Counted from the stretch's first letter, positions 19,048-28,503 are shown. The stretch: DNA of 64,000 nucleotides from UKL13-2 sp947085425 (GCA_947085425.1 CAMTWK010000002.1:1-64000), one strand, 5' to 3'. Made by a program: numbers and translations. Notes: generated from the sequence alone by a model not told the origin.

Positions 19048-19806
19048 TCAGAACGGCAGGAAGGACAGAAAGAATCGCTGCAATAAACCCATACGCTGCG
19101 CTTCGTCGATATAACCTTTGCCGCGATATTCCAATCGGGCATCGGCAATGGCGCTGGAGGCCACCACATTGCCGGCCTGCACATTGACGGGACTGACGAT
19201 GCCGGTGAAACGAATCACCTCGGTGTTGTGATTGATGCCAATTTGTTTTTCACCCGCCACCATCATGTTGCCGTTCGGCAAAACACTGACAACGGTGACG
19301 GTGATGGTGCCGGAGAACGCGTTATCGTTGGCGGTTTCGCCCTTGCCCTCGAAGGTGTTGCCCGATGACGCTTTTAGATCCGCGCCCTGCAGTCCTTTGC
19401 CCGGAAATATCGCGACCGATGGCACCGCCGCCTTGACTTCGCTGGTTTTGCCTGCGGAGGATTTTGATGAGCGTGACGCCGAGGTTTTTTCTTGAATCGC
19501 AACAGTGAGAATGTCACCAACATAACGCGGCTTTTGATCTTCAAACAACGGCCGGTGTGCGCCCTGCAGCTGAAAAATGGCGCCGTTATTGATGATGTTG
19601 GTCACAGGAATAATTGGCTTGGCAGTGGTTGAATCCGGCATTTGCACGCGCGGCTCGATATGGCTACATCCGGTGAACAACGCCACCAACAACACAATCA
19701 TAATGGCTGCCGCCAAGCCTTCGAGCGCGGCTTTACAGGCCGGCAAAAAGCGGCGAAGTGTTGAAAAGAAGGGCCTGTTGCCCAGCAATTCACGCAGCAG
19801 TTGCAT
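19048..19806 (-). CDS. flgH: Flagellar L-ring lipoprotein FlgH
   Basis: FlgH forms the outer-membrane L-ring. A lipobox (LFTGC) follows a hydrophobic stretch, so lipidation at Cys47 is expected. Family motifs include LFEDQKPRYVGDILTV, NTFEGKGETANDNAF and GIVSPVNVQAGNVVASS. The chosen start gives an unusually long 35-residue region before the signal core; an internal ATG at 19701 would leave no basic residues there, so I keep the longer form. Unlike the other flg genes it is separated from its upstream neighbour flgG by 331 bp. Confidence 0.94.
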   Translation of the reverse strand: MQLLRELLGNRPFFSTLRRFLPACKAALEGLAAAIMIVLLVALFTGCSHIEPRVQMPDSTTAKPIIPVTNIINNGAIFQLQGAHRPLFEDQKPRYVGDILTVAIQEKTSASRSSKSSAGKTSEVKAAVPSVAIFPGKGLQGADLKASSGNTFEGKGETANDNAFSGTITVTVVSVLPNGNMMVAGEKQIGINHNTEVIRFTGIVSPVNVQAGNVVASSAIADARLEYRGKGYIDEAQRMGLLQRFFLSFLPF

Positions 19807-20137
19807 CGTGTGACCCCAATATATTGACTAACTAAAACTTTAGCCTTGACGGCGCAACCGCAAGCGTCAAAAAGTGGGGTAAAAGCGGGGTGTTTCATGG
19901 CTTTGCACGCTAGCCGATGTCTGCCGTGACTTGCGTCGATTTGACCGGCGGTGATTGTCACTTGCAGAAGCATTCTTTGCGCACACGCGTTACCAAATTT
20001 GCAGACGGATGGCATTCGCGAAGTAAACTCGCCATCCAGCGGGCGATTTCAGCCAAAAATGTTTGGAAACGTCCGGCAGACGGCGTATCTTAAAAATTGC
20101 CAATAGACCAGTGGCGGCGCGCAACCCGCCGCCACGT
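19807..20137. other. 331-bp gap between flgG and flgH with a strong hairpin
   Basis: This is the only long internal gap in the flg operon. On the minus strand, just after the flgG stop, lies a 9-bp GC stem GTGGCGGCG...CGCCGCCAC (20111-20135) with no immediate U run. No reading frame here looks coding. Confidence 0.5.
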
Positions 20138-20920
20138 TTACATCTGGCCGAGTTTTTGCAACATCTGATCCGACGTTTGAATGGCCTTGGAATTAATTTC
20201 ATAGGCACGCTGCGTCTGAATCATCGACACTAATTCTTCGACAACGTTGACGTTGGACGTTTCCACATAACCCTGACTCAAAGTACCCAGCCCATTAGTT
20301 CCGGGATTTGAAGTGCTCGCCGCGCCGGAAGCCTGTGTCTCCAATAAAATGTTTTGCCCCTGTGACGCCAGGCCGGCCGGATTGGTGAAATTGGCCACTT
20401 GTATGGAACCAACATTAATCGCCGCCGCCACACCTTGGTTGGTGATGGACACTGTGCCGTCCTGACCGATGGTGACCGACTGCGCCCCCGGAGGAATGGT
20501 GACCGGCGGCGACAATGGGAAACCATTGGAGGTGACCAACTGGCCCTGTGCGTCGGTGCGAAAACTACCGTCACGTGTGTAGCCAATCGTGCCGTCGGGC
20601 ATTTGCACCTGAAAAAATCCCTGACCGTTGATGGCCATATCCAGATTGTTGCCGGTCTGTTGCATATTGCCTTGTGTATGCACACGCGAGGTGGCAACAG
20701 GGCGCACGCCGGTGCCGATTTGCAAGCCGGTCGGCAAATTGGTTTGTTGTGACGATTGCGCGCCCGGTTGCCGCAGATTTTGATACAGCAGGTCTTCAAA
20801 CACGGCGCGAGAACGTTTGAACCCGGTGGTGTTGACGTTGGCAAGGTTATTCGCCAACACATCCATTTGGGTTTGTTGTGCATCCAGGCCGGTTTTAGAA
20901 ATCCAGAGTGATCGAATCAT
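20138..20920 (-). CDS. flgG: Flagellar distal rod protein FlgG
   Basis: FlgG forms the distal rod. It starts MIRSLWISKTGLDAQQTQMD with the NLANVNTTGFKRSR rod signature, has the FlgG-specific LPTGLQIGTGVRP, and ends VEELVSMIQTQRAYEINSK...DQMLQKLGQM. At 260 residues it is the normal length. It lies 23 bp after flgF in the operon. Confidence 0.98.
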   Translation of the reverse strand: MIRSLWISKTGLDAQQTQMDVLANNLANVNTTGFKRSRAVFEDLLYQNLRQPGAQSSQQTNLPTGLQIGTGVRPVATSRVHTQGNMQQTGNNLDMAINGQGFFQVQMPDGTIGYTRDGSFRTDAQGQLVTSNGFPLSPPVTIPPGAQSVTIGQDGTVSITNQGVAAAINVGSIQVANFTNPAGLASQGQNILLETQASGAASTSNPGTNGLGTLSQGYVETSNVNVVEELVSMIQTQRAYEINSKAIQTSDQMLQKLGQM

Positions 20921-20943
20921 AGTGGCACCTCGTTACGTCGTGA

Positions 20944-21684
20944 TTAATTTGTTGACAACAACTTATTGGCATCGCGCGCACCGCTATCGGCGGTCGACAG
21001 GAGTTTCATGTTCATTTCGTATTGGCGGGCAAGTGAAATCATGCCCACCATGGCTTCCACCACATTGACGTTCGACGACTCCAATGCACCGCTGACCACA
21101 CGCGCGGCCGGGTCTGCCACCGCTGGAGTGCCGTCACGCATACGAAATAATCCATCGGCACTTTTAACCAATTCGGCGCTTGGGGGGGTGACCAATTTGA
21201 GTCTTCCAACCACGTTGCCCGCAGCGGCATTGCCGATAAACGAGCTGATGGTGCCGTCTTTGCCAATGGCGATACGTGCATTTTCAGGAATGGTAATGGG
21301 TCCGCCATCGCCCACTACCGGATGACCCGAACGTGTACGCAGGGTGCCATCGCCGCCGACTTCAAAACCACCGTTACGGGTATAACCCTCGGTGCCATCG
21401 CCGCCCTCGACGACGATAAAACTGTCGCCCTCCACTGCCACATCCAAGTCGCGGCCGGTGGATTGTACGGTGCCCGCCTCAAAATTGGATCCGGGCGTGG
21501 ACGCCGCAACAAACACCCGTGTAGCCAGACCGGTGCCGGCGCCTTGCAGTGGCACCGAGCGCAATGCATCCAGATCCGCCCGGAAACCCGGCGTCGACAC
21601 ATTGGCCAGATTGTTCGTCAGGGTTTCCTGACGGCGCATCAATTGGGATGCTCCGGTCATTGCGGTAAAGATCATCCGATCCAT
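20944..21684 (-). CDS. flgF: Flagellar proximal rod protein FlgF
   Basis: FlgF is one of the proximal rod subunits. I set the start at the ATG of MDRMIFTAMTGASQLM because FlgF proteins begin this way and GGGGGA lies 6 nt upstream; the frame extends 14 codons further without support. NNLANVSTPGFRADLDA is the rod motif, and ESSNVNVVEAMVGMISLARQYEMNMK is the C-terminal helix. The length is 246 residues. Confidence 0.96.
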   Translation of the reverse strand: MDRMIFTAMTGASQLMRRQETLTNNLANVSTPGFRADLDALRSVPLQGAGTGLATRVFVAASTPGSNFEAGTVQSTGRDLDVAVEGDSFIVVEGGDGTEGYTRNGGFEVGGDGTLRTRSGHPVVGDGGPITIPENARIAIGKDGTISSFIGNAAAGNVVGRLKLVTPPSAELVKSADGLFRMRDGTPAVADPAARVVSGALESSNVNVVEAMVGMISLARQYEMNMKLLSTADSGARDANKLLSTN

Positions 21685-21729
21685 ATCATTCCCCCGGTGT
21701 GGTTGGGCGTATTCATGATGCTGCAATCA

Positions 21730-22953
21730 TTAGCGCAGGTTGACCAGGGTTTGCAAAATCTGATCTTCGGTCTTGATGGTTTGTGCGTTTGCCTGATAGG
21801 TGCGCTGTGCCGTGATCATGCCGACCAATTCCTGCGTCAGATCGACGTTCGATTCCTCCACCGCGCCCGACTGCAATAATCCGGTGCCCGAGGTACCGGG
21901 TGTACCCACCAACGCGGCACCCGATGCGGACGACTCCACCCAGGTATTGGCACCCAACGGAGACAAGCCTTGCGGATTGGAAAAAGTTGCCAAGGCAATC
22001 TGCCCCTGGGCTTTGAGTTGGCCATTCGAATAACGACCCATCACGGTACCATCCCCGTCGATGGCGATACCCATCAATTTGCCGGCGCTATAACCATCCT
22101 GGTTGATGGCATTGACGCCAAAGGCCGAACCAAATTGTGTTGCGGTATTAAAGTCGAGTGGCACCGGACCGTTAAAGGATGCGCCGTTGGTCAGCGGCAG
22201 GGTCAGGTTATAGGGCGTCGCCGAGGTGGCGGTATCGAGCGTACCGTCGGTGTTGTAGGTCAGCGTGCCAATCGCACCCGCGCCGACGGCCGTTCCATTC
22301 AAGGTGGCGTGCACATTCCAAGTATTGGCTGTGGCGCCTTTGACAAAATACAACGACAAAGCATGGGCGTTGCCCTGGCTGTCATAAATGCTCATTGAGG
22401 TGGCGTTGTTGTAGGTAGCCGCGTCGGTTGTCGAAAACGCGCCGACCGGCGGGGTCTTGCGTGAATCAAGATTCATCACCACACCAATGGTCGAAGTCGT
22501 CTTCGGCGACAAATCGGATGTGCTCAAACGTAAATCCGAGGTCACACCGGGGGTCAGATTGCCGACAGCGTCGACCGGATAACCGGTCAGCCGCGCGCCA
22601 CCATTGGTGACAATGTAGCCGCCTTTATCAACTTGAAATTGGCCGTTGCGGGTGTAGGAAATGGCACCTTGATCCGAGACACGAAAGAATCCGCCGCCAC
22701 TGATCGCCACGTCCATGGGATTATTGGTGGCGGTGATATTGCCACTGGCAAATTGTTGTGAGACGGCGGCAACACTCACACCCAGACCAATCGATTGGCG
22801 TCCGCCGGATGCAATTGAGTTGGCGTAAAGGTCGGCAAATTCGGCCCGCGATGACTTAAAACCCACCGTGTTGGAATTGGCGATATTGTTACCGATGACG
22901 GAAAGGTTGCGCGATGCCGCATTCAAACCCGACAAACCATGTTGAAAGCCCAT
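21730..22953 (-). CDS. flgE: Flagellar hook protein FlgE
   Basis: FlgE polymerises into the hook. The N-terminus MGFQHGLSGLNAASRNLSVIG with NNIANSNTVGFKSSRAEFADLY is diagnostic. A central hook-specific region (residues about 140-310) is followed by the tail VDLTQELVGMITAQRTYQANAQTIK. At 407 residues it matches short enteric-type hooks. Order flgD-flgE-flgF is standard. Confidence 0.97.
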   Translation of the reverse strand: MGFQHGLSGLNAASRNLSVIGNNIANSNTVGFKSSRAEFADLYANSIASGGRQSIGLGVSVAAVSQQFASGNITATNNPMDVAISGGGFFRVSDQGAISYTRNGQFQVDKGGYIVTNGGARLTGYPVDAVGNLTPGVTSDLRLSTSDLSPKTTSTIGVVMNLDSRKTPPVGAFSTTDAATYNNATSMSIYDSQGNAHALSLYFVKGATANTWNVHATLNGTAVGAGAIGTLTYNTDGTLDTATSATPYNLTLPLTNGASFNGPVPLDFNTATQFGSAFGVNAINQDGYSAGKLMGIAIDGDGTVMGRYSNGQLKAQGQIALATFSNPQGLSPLGANTWVESSASGAALVGTPGTSGTGLLQSGAVEESNVDLTQELVGMITAQRTYQANAQTIKTEDQILQTLVNLR

Positions 22954-22977
22954 ATAAATCTCCTGAAAAGTCCGAAA

Positions 22978-23634
22978 TTAAAGAATTGCTTTAATACTGT
23001 CCATTGCCAACGTGACACCACTTGCCATGGATAACCGTACGCCGGTCGCACCCGGCAACACCGCCACCACCGCATCAACCGAGTAGGTTTCAACGTCCAA
23101 TTGTTTGCCGGCAGCCGTCCCCGCCACGCTAAATGTGTATCGTCCGGCTGGAAGCTGTTTGCCATCGACTGTGCCATCCCACTGGAATGTCTGCATGCCC
23201 GGCTCCTTGGCACCCTGTGGCATGGTTGCCACCACTAAGCCCATGGCGTTGCGGATTTCGATGGTGACGGCATCCGCCCCGTTCGGCAGTTGATAACCAC
23301 CGCGCGCGGGCAGACCGTCACCGATATTGAGTTTATTACCCGTTGTCAGCACTTCCCGCCCCGCCAGTCCGGCGGCCTGCATGCCTTGAATTTGTGACAG
23401 CATCGACGACATGGTGTCGTTGAGGCGCTCGATGCCTTGCACCGTGGTCACCTGTGCCATTTGGCTGGTGACCTGCGCGTTATCAAGCGGGCTAAGTGGA
23501 TCTTGATTTTTCATTTGTGCCACCAGCAACGTCAAAAAACGATCGGACTGCTCCTCCGACGAGGTTTTTTTACGGGTGGTATGGCCGGCATTTAAGGCGG
23601 CAATGGTTGAATCAGCGGCAGCGGTGACGGGCAT
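22978..23634 (-). CDS. flgD: Hook-cap protein FlgD
   Basis: FlgD caps the growing hook. The N-terminal SEEQSDRFLTLLVAQMKNQDPLSPLDNAQVTSQMAQ is the conserved export and cap segment (here cut by position, about residues 25-60). The C-terminal half is the FlgD Ig/tudor-like region with FQWDGTVDGKQLPAGRYTF. It has 218 residues and starts 10 bp after flgC ends. Confidence 0.96.
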   Translation of the reverse strand: MPVTAAADSTIAALNAGHTTRKKTSSEEQSDRFLTLLVAQMKNQDPLSPLDNAQVTSQMAQVTTVQGIERLNDTMSSMLSQIQGMQAAGLAGREVLTTGNKLNIGDGLPARGGYQLPNGADAVTIEIRNAMGLVVATMPQGAKEPGMQTFQWDGTVDGKQLPAGRYTFSVAGTAAGKQLDVETYSVDAVVAVLPGATGVRLSMASGVTLAMDSIKAIL

Positions 23635-23644
23635 GGATTACTCC

Positions 23645-24055
23645 TTAATTGCCGAGCGTAAGGGTCTTGCTCAACAAAGTTTTGGCGGTATTCATTACTT
23701 CGATGTTTGATTGATAAGAGCGTGATGCGGAAATCATGTTGACCATTTCTTCGATGACATTGACGTTCGGCATGGTTACAAACCCGGTTTCATCTGCCAA
23801 CGGGTGTTTCGGGTCGTAAATTCGCCGTCCTTCTGACTGGTCTTCGGCGATGTTGGCGACTCTGACACCGGCCGCGCCCTGGTCATTGGCATCCTTGAGC
23901 TGAGCCTGAAATACCACCTGGCGGGCTTTATAGGCTTTGCCATCCGGGCCGGCGACACTATCGGCGTTGGCCAAATTGGACGCAATGACATTGAGCCGCT
24001 GACTTTGGGCGGAAACCCCGGATCCGGCAACGTCAAAAATTTTAAACATGGACAT
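23645..24055 (-). CDS. flgC: Flagellar basal-body rod protein FlgC
   Basis: A proximal rod subunit of 136 residues. It has the rod motif ASNLANADSVAGPDGKAYKA and ends VNVIEEMVNMISASRSYQSN. AAGGAGT precedes the ATG. An in-frame second ATG (MFKIFDVAGSG) 6 nt on is also possible. Confidence 0.97.
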   Translation of the reverse strand: MSMFKIFDVAGSGVSAQSQRLNVIASNLANADSVAGPDGKAYKARQVVFQAQLKDANDQGAAGVRVANIAEDQSEGRRIYDPKHPLADETGFVTMPNVNVIEEMVNMISASRSYQSNIEVMNTAKTLLSKTLTLGN

Positions 24056-24142
24056 GTTCAGACTCCTTCAGGCTAGACAAAACTACAACTAACGAAACAA
24101 CAACCAAATTGGTGGAGAAAGTCCGGCGGAGAGGCCTGGCCA

Positions 24143-24586
24143 TCACTGCCCGGTCACCGCGAGATTCATGGTTTTTATACGCCCATTTAAAAAACGCAAT
24201 GATGCTTCGTAACGCAGGCTGTTGTCGGCAAAATTGGCCCGCTCGACATCCATATCAACGGTATTGGCATCCATCGCGCCCTGCGCCGGCTCACGGTATT
24301 GCAAAGTCATTGGGGCCTTGGCATTGCCGAGTGAAAATGTCGGCACACTGACGTGCCCTTTGGCCGTTGTGGTCAACGATCCGAGGCCGCCGCCGGTGAA
24401 TGAGGACGACGAAGATCCCGGCATGCCACGGGTCGCCAAGGCCAATGCCGATTTGAAATTTACATCGCGCGCCTGAAAATTCGGTGTGTCGGCATTGGCG
24501 ATGTTTGAGGCAAGCACACGCTGACGCTCGCCCCTAAGCTTGAGCGCCTCGCCGTGAAAATCGAATTGTGCCGAGAGTTGGTTCAT
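24143..24586 (-). CDS. flgB: Flagellar basal-body rod protein FlgB
   Basis: FlgB is the most proximal rod subunit and the first gene of the flg operon. Conserved features are LRGERQRVLASNIANADTPNF and the tail DANTVDMDVERANFADNSLRYEASL. It has 147 residues. It is divergent from flgA; the shared 179-bp region (24587-24765) must hold both promoters, but I could not assign boxes with confidence. Confidence 0.96.
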   Translation of the reverse strand: MNQLSAQFDFHGEALKLRGERQRVLASNIANADTPNFQARDVNFKSALALATRGMPGSSSSSFTGGGLGSLTTTAKGHVSVPTFSLGNAKAPMTLQYREPAQGAMDANTVDMDVERANFADNSLRYEASLRFLNGRIKTMNLAVTGQ

Positions 24587-24765
24587 TATGTTTCTGCTCC
24601 AGTCTGACCATGTGTCGAAAAAACACCGATGGCGCTTTATGGGATGCAGGAATTATGAAATTGCGGCCGGAAACTGAACCAGTGAAAAGGCGGGCTATTT
24701 ACCGCTAATTTACCGCCTTGTCCGCCGCGATGATGCCTAGAATACTCACATACAAAGGAGCCGAC

Positions 24766-25623
24766 ATGAATCACGTGGACGACAAATTAGGCAACGGATT
24801 GACTCAAAAATTGACCAACGGTTTGACCAACCCGGGCCAGTCGGCACCCGAATTTGCATTGGCAGCGGCGATGATCACCATGGCGCTGACACTCACGCTG
24901 ACCTTCAGCCTGGCAGCATTCGGCCAATCAACGCTACCAGCAGTCGGACAAACATCCGCCCCACTTGCCGCGGCTAATGTGAATACCGACCGCGCCGACC
25001 TGACGATTCAAAACTTCCTGGGTCGTGAACTTGAAATGGCTAAATCCAACAATCAGGGGCAGGCAGGATATCGATTTGAAGTAACGGTCGGCCAAATTGA
25101 TTCACGCCTGCAATTGGCACCGTGCGCGCGCATTGAGCCACACTTGCCTGCCAATGCCCGCCTTTGGGGCCGGGTAAATGTAATGTTGCGATGCGTCGAA
25201 GGTGCCAACTGGAATGTTTCGCTGCCTGTGACCGTGCGCGTATTTGGTATGGCATTAACGGCCAATCGTCAAATCTTGGCCAACGAAGCTGTGCGCGAGT
25301 CCGATGTTGACTCACATGAAGTTGAGTTGTCGCGCGATCCGGGTGTACCGGTCACATCCTTCCAGCAGCTTGAGCAAAAAACGCTGGCCAGACCGGTGGC
25401 AGCGGGTACTGTATTACGGCAGGATTGGCTGCGCGCGCTGCCGGTGATTGTCGCCGGCGACATGGTAAAGGTGATCGCCAAAGGCAGCGGGTTTTCCGTT
25501 ACCAGCGACGGCCAGGCGCTGAATCAAGCGACCGATGGTCAAACCGTACGCATCAAAACCGAGTCAGGCCGCGTCATCAGTGGCACCGCCCGCATTGGTA
25601 GAATTGCCGAGATCAGGCTATGA
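24766..25623 (+). CDS. flgA: P-ring assembly chaperone FlgA
   Basis: FlgA helps FlgI polymerise in the periplasm. I chose the ATG with AAAGGAG 5 nt upstream, giving 285 residues; the open frame starts 16 codons earlier. A hydrophobic export segment lies near residues 31-52. The C-terminal SAF domain has LTANRQILANEAVRESDVDS and ends with the family motif VRIKTESGRVISGTARIG. It is transcribed away from flgB. Confidence 0.93.
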   Translation: MNHVDDKLGNGLTQKLTNGLTNPGQSAPEFALAAAMITMALTLTLTFSLAAFGQSTLPAVGQTSAPLAAANVNTDRADLTIQNFLGRELEMAKSNNQGQAGYRFEVTVGQIDSRLQLAPCARIEPHLPANARLWGRVNVMLRCVEGANWNVSLPVTVRVFGMALTANRQILANEAVRESDVDSHEVELSRDPGVPVTSFQQLEQKTLARPVAAGTVLRQDWLRALPVIVAGDMVKVIAKGSGFSVTSDGQALNQATDGQTVRIKTESGRVISGTARIGRIAEIRL

Positions 25624-25702
25624 GCGCGCGCCCAACCGTTGCCACGCCAATGCGGCTGAACAGCAGATATGCAAATATTTCAATTATTTTGCAAAATGAC
25701 GC

Positions 25703-25729
25703 TCATGTTTCAGAAATTGCTGTCGATAA
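25703..25729 (+). promoter_or_regulatory. Sigma-28 promoter of flgMN
   Basis: TCATGTTT (25703-25710), 11 nt, GTCGATAA (25722-25729): 6/8 and 7/8 to consensus. It lies about 135 bp before flgM, so the anti-sigma factor is under its own target sigma, as in enterics. Confidence 0.65.
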
Positions 25730-25864
25730 CCAGTGTGAAGACGTGGTGAGCGTGATGAGCGCGCCGATGGTGGCAACAACATTGGTCGGCGATACATTGC
25801 ATTTTTATCGCGCCGTCGGTGCCCGCATCAAAGTGGGACACAAAACAAAAGAAAGGATATAACC

Positions 25865-26179
25865 ATGGATATTTCAAAAATTACTGGCCCGGCCCCCGCG
25901 ACCGCAGTCGACCCATCGGCAGCCAAAAACACCGGCAAACCCGCTACCGACACCAGTGTCAGTAACGGCGCGGCCAAACAAACAGGGGTCAATCTTTCAC
26001 CGCTGTCGGAGAAGTTGAAGGTTTTGGCCGGCGAATATGCGACCAACAGCTCCTTTGACAGCGAAAAGGTAACCGCTCTGAAAGCTGCCATTGGCGCCGG
26101 CACCTTCAAAGTCAACGCCGAAGTCATTGCGGACAAAATGATCGCCGAAGCCGGCGAACTAACCGGTAAAAAAACGTGA
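25865..26179 (+). CDS. flgM: Anti-sigma-28 factor FlgM
   Basis: FlgM holds FliA inactive until it is exported through the finished hook. The 104-residue protein has a low-complexity, disordered Ala/Thr-rich N-terminus. Its sigma-binding C-terminus carries VNLSPLSEKLKVL and DSEKVTALKAAIGAGTFKVN, the classical FlgM pattern. AAAGGA lies upstream. Its stop overlaps the flgN start (GTGA). Confidence 0.95.
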   Translation: MDISKITGPAPATAVDPSAAKNTGKPATDTSVSNGAAKQTGVNLSPLSEKLKVLAGEYATNSSFDSEKVTALKAAIGAGTFKVNAEVIADKMIAEAGELTGKKT

Positions 26180-26658
26180 AGACTCAATCAACTCTCAACA
26201 ACAATTCCGCACCTTCATTAAAGGATTTGTTAAACGCCGAATATCATGCCCTTTGCCGGTTTGTCGCCCTGGCCGAAGCCGAGCAATCCGCTTTGATCAG
26301 TTCCGACGTGGATGCCATCGAATCCATCGCCAGCGAAAAACAAATCGTACTGGCCGACGTTGCCCGCTGCCGCAGCGCCACCAAACACGCCCTGGGCGAG
26401 CCGATTGAACCGCGCGCACTCAGCGAAAAACTGGTGGCCGCCGGTCACGGCGCCAAGGACGTATTTGAATTGGTGATCTCCAAAGCACGCGAAGCAGCCG
26501 AATTAACCCAATTGTCGTCCAAATTGGTGGCCCACCAGACGCGACGACTGAATGGCCTGGCCACGGCGCTGTCGTCGGCTGGCATTCATTCAAACGGATA
26601 TGGTCCGAGTGGTTTTACCCGGCATCGCGGCGACGTTTCGTCGTACGGCAACGCCTGA
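26176..26658 (+). CDS. flgN: FlgK/FlgL export chaperone FlgN
   Basis: A 160-residue helical cytosolic protein. The segment LLNAEYHALCRFVALAEAEQSAL and the heptad-like C-terminus suit FlgN, which escorts FlgK and FlgL to the export gate. The start is a GTG overlapping the flgM TGA by 4 nt, implying translational coupling. A small hairpin (CTCCC...GGGAG, about 26662-26680) follows the stop. Confidence 0.9.
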   Translation: MKTQSTLNNNSAPSLKDLLNAEYHALCRFVALAEAEQSALISSDVDAIESIASEKQIVLADVARCRSATKHALGEPIEPRALSEKLVAAGHGAKDVFELVISKAREAAELTQLSSKLVAHQTRRLNGLATALSSAGIHSNGYGPSGFTRHRGDVSSYGNA

Positions 26659-27138
26659 CCTCCCCTGCTGCGGGAGATGCCGCCAGCAGGCGTCCGCCCT
26701 CAGCAGAAAACAACCACCTATTTTATTTGTATAACGACCAAGGTAATGGACGGCGCGCTTTTGCGGCGTCCAGCGACCGAAGGGGGCGTTTTGACTGCCG
26801 TGTTAGCGCTGGGAATGCTTGGGAGATACTTGTTTGTCGTTGTATTTTGGTCGTTGCTTGAAAAGTGCGGAGTACTTTGCAAACGCTTGATATTCTGCCA
26901 TTGCCACTTTTCCCATGACAAGAAGACCACATGGAAGCACAAAACGCGCATTGCACGCGAAAGAGACGACTGGACGCGGGCGCCGTTTTGCGCTGGTCTT
27001 CGGATTTTATGCGGTCACTTACCATACACCGCGTTCCGCTATCTGCGTTTTGACCTGTTCGGCGTGTTTGCCAGGTAGCAAAGGCTTCCCAGGCCGCGTT
27101 TTGGGCAGGGTCACGCCGGCCCCTGCCAACGTGGTCAA
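26659..27138. other. 480-bp convergent gap, no supported gene
   Basis: The gap separates flgN (+) from the soluble chemoreceptor (-). Open frames of 130-150 codons exist on both strands, but they have no family pattern or start signal. A 26-bp hairpin TGGACG...CGTCCA lies at 26747-26772, between a TATAACG (26730) and a GTTAGC (26802). I see no gene here. Confidence 0.5.
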
Positions 27139-28503
27139 TCAAAATTGATAACCAAGGCGCAACGCGCCCCAATGCTCGCCATTGACATAGATGGGCGCGG
27201 ACAAGTCTTTCATCAGAACAAATTTTCCGCCGCCCATGTCGCGTCGATAGGTTTGCAATAAAAATTTTCGCTGGCTTCGACCGGCGGCGGCACCCGTGCG
27301 GTCATTAAAAATCCGCCGATTGCGGCAGTGCGCGGCATTCCATGTTGGGTCTTTGCCCTGCGGTTGCGAAAACGAATGATTGTGCGTCGGCAAATAGCCA
27401 TTGCGATCAACTGCCGCACAAAAAACTACTTTTGGTGTCAGCGTCTTCAGTCGCTCCTGCACGTCCGGCAAAAGTTTGTCGGTGAGGCCAACAAATTTCG
27501 TCATATGCTGAATAGGATTGCTACCGGAAATTTCCTGATACTTGTCATCAAACAATTGCTCAATGGTCAACTCTTGATTGGCAACGGCGTTTTCAAACAA
27601 CTGGCTGATCTGCCCGGCTCCGGCCAGCACGGCCTCAATATAGGCTGAGTCTTCTGTTTCGATGCCACTTTCGGCCACCATCTCAATCACGTTTTCACTC
27701 AATACCAGGAAACTGTCGACGCGCTGTTTGGCCACCCCCAAAATGTCGGTTGCCTTTTGCATGCCGACCTGAAGGCCACCGACACTTTCCATTACCTTGG
27801 CGAACTGGTCTGCATTTGCGGCCGAAGCAGTGGCGATACTGGCGACACTATTCTCGACTTCGGTAAACGCAAATTGAAAGGAGTTACGATTGGTGGCCCC
27901 CTTATCGCGCAACTCACAAGCCAGCGATTCAATTCTTTGGTCAAGTTGATTGACCGTCCCCATGATGGATTTGGACGACAGCTCGACCTTTTGCGCCAGA
28001 TCTTTGACCGCCTCTGCCACCACGGCAAAACCGCGGCCCGCTTCGCCGGCACGCTTGGCCTCGATCATGGCATTAAACGCAACCAACCTTGTTTGCATGG
28101 AAATTTGCGTAATACCTTCAGCCGCCGCCGATACCGCCCGCAGTGTGGCGACGGCACCGTCAACTCCCTCCGCGACCTGCTCGACCGTGTCTCGCGCGCG
28201 TTTGGCGGCTGTGCGGGATTGGGCAATTGCGTCACCAATATCACAGTTGGAGCTGACCAATGCCTGAATCTCGTCGGCAACCTGGTCAAACAATTGAACT
28301 TGGGTTTTATTTAAGGCAATGGTGTCATCAATCACCCCCCCCAATACCGCCGCCTCTTTGCCCACACCAACGGTTTGGGTGGCGATCTGCCGAATAAATG
28401 GCGCGGTTTGAATATTTGGTTCCAATGGCGGCGTAGAGGCAATGGTTGCCTCAGCGTCCGTTGCCGCTTGTTGTTGCAGCATAATGTTCGGAAAGAATGA
28501 CAT
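27139..28503 (-). CDS. Soluble methyl-accepting chemotaxis protein with C-terminal sensor domain
   Basis: The 454-residue protein has no membrane segment. The signalling domain comes first (about residues 60-290) with a hairpin tip VAFNAMIEAKRAGEAGRGFAVVAEAV. This tip differs slightly from the usual LNAAVEAARAGE. The sensor-like domain is C-terminal (about 335-454): FCAAVDRNGYLPTHN, CRNRRIFNDRTG, LLQTYRRDMG and the ending HWGALRLGYQF. That is a conserved Cache-like C-terminal module of some proteobacterial receptors. It follows fliA by 26 bp and is probably the last gene of the flhBAFG-fliA operon. Ligand unknown. Confidence 0.85.
   Translation of the reverse strand: MSFFPNIMLQQQAATDAEATIASTPPLEPNIQTAPFIRQIATQTVGVGKEAAVLGGVIDDTIALNKTQVQLFDQVADEIQALVSSNCDIGDAIAQSRTAAKRARDTVEQVAEGVDGAVATLRAVSAAAEGITQISMQTRLVAFNAMIEAKRAGEAGRGFAVVAEAVKDLAQKVELSSKSIMGTVNQLDQRIESLACELRDKGATNRNSFQFAFTEVENSVASIATASAANADQFAKVMESVGGLQVGMQKATDILGVAKQRVDSFLVLSENVIEMVAESGIETEDSAYIEAVLAGAGQISQLFENAVANQELTIEQLFDDKYQEISGSNPIQHMTKFVGLTDKLLPDVQERLKTLTPKVVFCAAVDRNGYLPTHNHSFSQPQGKDPTWNAAHCRNRRIFNDRTGAAAGRSQRKFLLQTYRRDMGGGKFVLMKDLSAPIYVNGEHWGALRLGYQF

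Noticed and set aside
25620..25862. 80-codon frame between flgA and flgM overlapping the flgA stop
   Set aside because: A sigma-28 promoter for flgMN lies inside it, the product has no family pattern, and the gap is of normal size for this junction.
26730..26808. attC-like integron site (TATAAC ... hairpin ... GTTAGC)
   Set aside because: The outer boxes roughly fit, but the inner L arms do not pair and there is no integrase or cassette nearby.
26723..27172. 149-codon minus-strand frame in the gap after flgN
   Set aside because: It has no ribosome site or recognisable motif and runs into the receptor gene end. The opposite strand has an equally long frame.
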